From NCBI GenBank assembly GCA_902489855.1, contig CABUBS010000086.1, positions 1 to 8,438 on the forward strand: a DNA stretch of 8,438 nt, written 5' to 3'. Under the pieces are notes generated by a model. That model did no database searches and had not been told where the DNA came from. It was given only the letters and a program-made list of their open reading frames with translations. The number at the start of each line of letters is the position of its first letter. Positions within the stretch are counted from its first letter, which is position 1. The translations under genes and the position numbers were made by a program. This document shows, in pieces, positions 7,508 to 8,438 of this stretch. This stretch comes from an uncultured Collinsella sp. (GTDB lineage Bacteria; Actinomycetota; Coriobacteriia; Coriobacteriales; Coriobacteriaceae).

Positions 7508-8050
7508 TTAGAAATCATCGGGGGAGAGCGTATGGACGAACTCGTCGAACTTCTCGAACTCCTGCTCGTCGTCGACTTCCTCGGCGCGGGTAGAAACAGT
7601 GCCCAGGCGATTCATGATGTCATCCTCCACAAACATGGGAGCATTGCTGCGCACGGCAAGGGCAATGGCATTTCCCTTTCCATTCAGACTGGTTCGTTTG
7701 AAGCTGCTGGCATCGCTGGGGCGGGCGTCGATCTTGCGCTCCTCGCCATCGGCCAGTACGACGATTGTCGCGTAGAACACCGGCGGCTCGGCGCGAACGA
7801 TCTCGATGCGCTCGAGTTTGGCGCCCAGGGCGCCAACAGTATCGAGCAACAGGTCATGGGTAATCGGGCGCTCGGCGCGGCCGCTATCGATGCCACGGCT
7901 AATGGCAGCAGCTTCAAACGAACCAGTCTGAATGGAAAGGGAACGCAGCGGCGCGGGCGAGTCCGATTTGCTGCTGCGCTCACGAAGCACAATAAGCGAT
8001 GGCACGGGACCGGCGGCCATGACGATGGTCTCTATGTCGACACGAACCAT
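7508..8050 (-). CDS. Bifunctional nuclease (BFN/DUF151) family protein with an unusual internal insertion
   Basis: The 180-residue product matches the bifunctional nuclease domain, a family with reported DNase and RNase activity. Recognisable blocks are LSIQTGSFEAAAISRG (38-53), RPITHDLLLDTVGALG (61-76), PVFYATIVVLADGEERKIDARPSDA (starting at residue 90) and IALAVRSNAPMFVEDD (129-144). The start at 8050 (MVRVDIETIV) is set by GGAGG six bases upstream; an in-frame ATG ten codons earlier has no such site. In relatives RPSDA runs straight into IALA. Here 14 residues (SSFKRTSLNGKGNA, 115-128) intervene, and most of this is the reverse complement of the DNA encoding residues 37-48. Activity may therefore be altered, because the insertion falls within a conserved motif. 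The C-terminal tail (155-180) is acidic. The gene heads a leftward cluster with the membrane protein and the acidic protein. Confidence 0.9.
   Translation of the reverse strand: MVRVDIETIVMAAGPVPSLIVLRERSSKSDSPAPLRSLSIQTGSFEAAAISRGIDSGRAERPITHDLLLDTVGALGAKLERIEIVRAEPPVFYATIVVLADGEERKIDARPSDASSFKRTSLNGKGNAIALAVRSNAPMFVEDDIMNRLGTVSTRAEEVDDEQEFEKFDEFVHTLSPDDF
7672..7709 (+). repeat. 38-bp perfect inverted repeat, copy A (inserted copy)
   Basis: This is identical to the reverse complement of 7906-7943 over all 38 positions. On the minus coding strand it encodes SSFKRTSLNGKG in the nuclease-family gene, which interrupts the conserved RPSDA-IALA motif. ATGCC occurs on both sides of the extra 42 bases, as expected of an insertion that duplicated a short target or used microhomology. 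Confidence 0.93.
7906..7943 (-). repeat. 38-bp perfect inverted repeat, copy B (ancestral copy)
   Basis: This copy encodes SIQTGSFEAA of the nuclease-family protein, a segment conserved in the family (usually IQIGSFEAAAI), so it is the original. Copy A is its inverted duplicate. The two are separated by 196 bp (7710-7905), and their identity shows no synonymous drift. The likely causes are a recent origin or ongoing exchange between copies. Confidence 0.93.
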
Positions 8051-8106
8051 GGAACACCTCCGGTACGTAGCGGTTAACACGCGGCAGCCCGCCGCATTGA
8101 ATAGCT

Positions 8107-8136
8107 ATACTACCCAATCTTTCGCACAGCACACAA
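8107..8136 (-). promoter_or_regulatory. Candidate promoter for the nuclease-family gene cluster
   Basis: On the minus strand TTGTGT (8131-8136) is followed after 18 bp by TAGTAT (8107-8112), about 55 bases upstream of the start codon. It sits in the short AT-richer gap between the tRNA terminator and the gene. The match to consensus is modest, so position is the main argument. Confidence 0.38.
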
Positions 8137-8164
8137 AACCAAAATGAGATTTATCGCAGACAAG

Positions 8165-8194
8165 AAAAAAGCCCCGAGGCAACGCCCCAGGGCT
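8165..8194 (-). terminator. Rho-independent terminator of the tRNA-Ile gene
   Basis: The 11-bp stem (8184-8194 with 8170-8180, including two G-U pairs) has a three-base loop and is followed on the minus strand by a run of T residues (8170-8165). It begins 14 bases after the tRNA 3' end. Confidence 0.87.
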
Positions 8195-8208
8195 CTTCAC
8201 AGTTTTGA

Positions 8209-8285
8209 TGGTGGACCTGACAAGATTCGAACTTGTGACCTCCCGGTTATCAGCCGGACGCTCTAACCAACTGAGCTACAGGTCC
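8209..8285 (-). tRNA. tRNA-Ile (anticodon GAU)
   Basis: The 77-nt gene includes an encoded CCA (8211-8209). The acceptor stem GGACCTG pairs with CAGGTCC and the discriminator is A. The D-arm (AGCTCAGTTGGTTAGAGC), the T-loop (GTTCGAATC) and the anticodon loop CTGATAA, flanked by CCGG pairs, are all standard. The GAU anticodon reads AUC and AUU. This isoacceptor often sits inside rRNA operons, but here it has its own promoter and terminator and no rRNA beside it. Confidence 0.97.
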
Positions 8286-8299
8286 ATCGCGCAAGGGAT

Positions 8300-8329
8300 A
8301 TATTAGACGAGTCGTTACGCGCGCGTCAA
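8300..8329 (-). promoter_or_regulatory. Promoter of the tRNA-Ile gene
   Basis: On the minus strand TTGACG (8324-8329) is followed after 18 bp by TAATAT (8300-8305), which puts the transcription start about eight bases before the mature tRNA 5' end. An A-rich tract (AAAAAAG) just upstream of the -35 resembles an UP element, and the GC-rich bases after the -10 could act as a discriminator. Confidence 0.7.
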
Positions 8330-8415
8330 CAACTTTTTTGAAAATCTTTGGGAGGGGTGGCCGCTGGGCTGGCGAGTTGGGTTTGGTTTGCTGCTCGGAC
8401 AGTCCTGCGCAAGAC

Positions 8416-8438
8416 GAAGGCCACATTAAGTGGCCTTC
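8416..8438. terminator. Hairpin at the window edge, probable terminator of a neighbouring gene
   Basis: A perfect 9-bp stem (8416-8424 with 8430-8438, GAAGGCCAC and its complement) has a five-base loop ATTAA. The window ends at the stem, so any following T run on the plus strand is not visible; on the minus strand no T run follows. The 90 bases between it and the tRNA promoter contain no gene that I can see. Confidence 0.4.

Noticed and set aside
7672..7943. The 38-bp inverted repeats as ends of a small transposable element
   Set aside because: The segment between them is the conserved core of the nuclease gene, so it is not an inserted element. Only one arm is extra.
7532..8077. A 181-codon plus-strand open frame opposite the nuclease-family gene, sharing SIQTGSFEAA with it
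   Set aside because: The shared peptide comes from the inverted repeat. The rest resembles nothing and there is no start signal. It matters only as the sequence the nuclease would carry if the segment inverted.
8209..8285. tRNA gene as an integration site for a mobile island
   Set aside because: No integrase and no repeated tRNA 3' end are seen nearby. The only mobile element is the IS21 copy 5.7 kb away, which does not use tRNA sites.

Overview
All genes in this window lie on the minus strand. The window looks like part of a high-GC, Gram-positive-type gut actinobacterial chromosome. A Collinsella-like coriobacterium is my best guess, based on GC-rich housekeeping genes, a bifunctional-nuclease (DUF151) gene, TypA/BipA, and a secreted surface adhesin built of Ig-like domains. 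Only protein style supports this assignment; no rRNA is present.

Layout from left to right. Positions ~29-2520 hold a complete IS21-family insertion sequence (istA transposase and istB ATPase helper). Its base composition is visibly GC-richer than its surroundings. At each end it carries two copies of a ~22-bp repeat, and an outward-blocking hairpin terminator sits at its left end. The element lies at the 3' end of a secreted adhesin gene (2538-4256). That gene is cut off inside its third Ig-like repeat and has no cell-wall sorting signal. The first ~30 bases of the window probably belong to the severed 3' part of the same gene. A 368-base AT-rich intergenic region follows, with an adhesin promoter, a palindrome and some potential RNA structure. 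Next come the typA terminator and an intact typA (4682-6520).

Upstream of typA is a compact cluster transcribed leftward: a bifunctional-nuclease-family gene (7508-8050), a small membrane protein whose ATG abuts the nuclease stop codon, and an acidic protein of unknown function (6638-7087). Further right is a stand-alone tRNA-Ile(GAU) (8209-8285) with its own promoter and terminator, then an intergenic tail ending in a hairpin at the window edge.

The most unusual observation is inside the nuclease gene. A perfect 38-bp inverted repeat (7672-7709 and 7906-7943) flanks 196 bp of coding sequence. The inner copy looks like a reverse-complement insertion of 14 codons into the conserved RPSDA-IALA motif. 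Flipping the segment between the repeats would still leave the reading frame open, so the gene has the architecture of an intragenic inversion switch.
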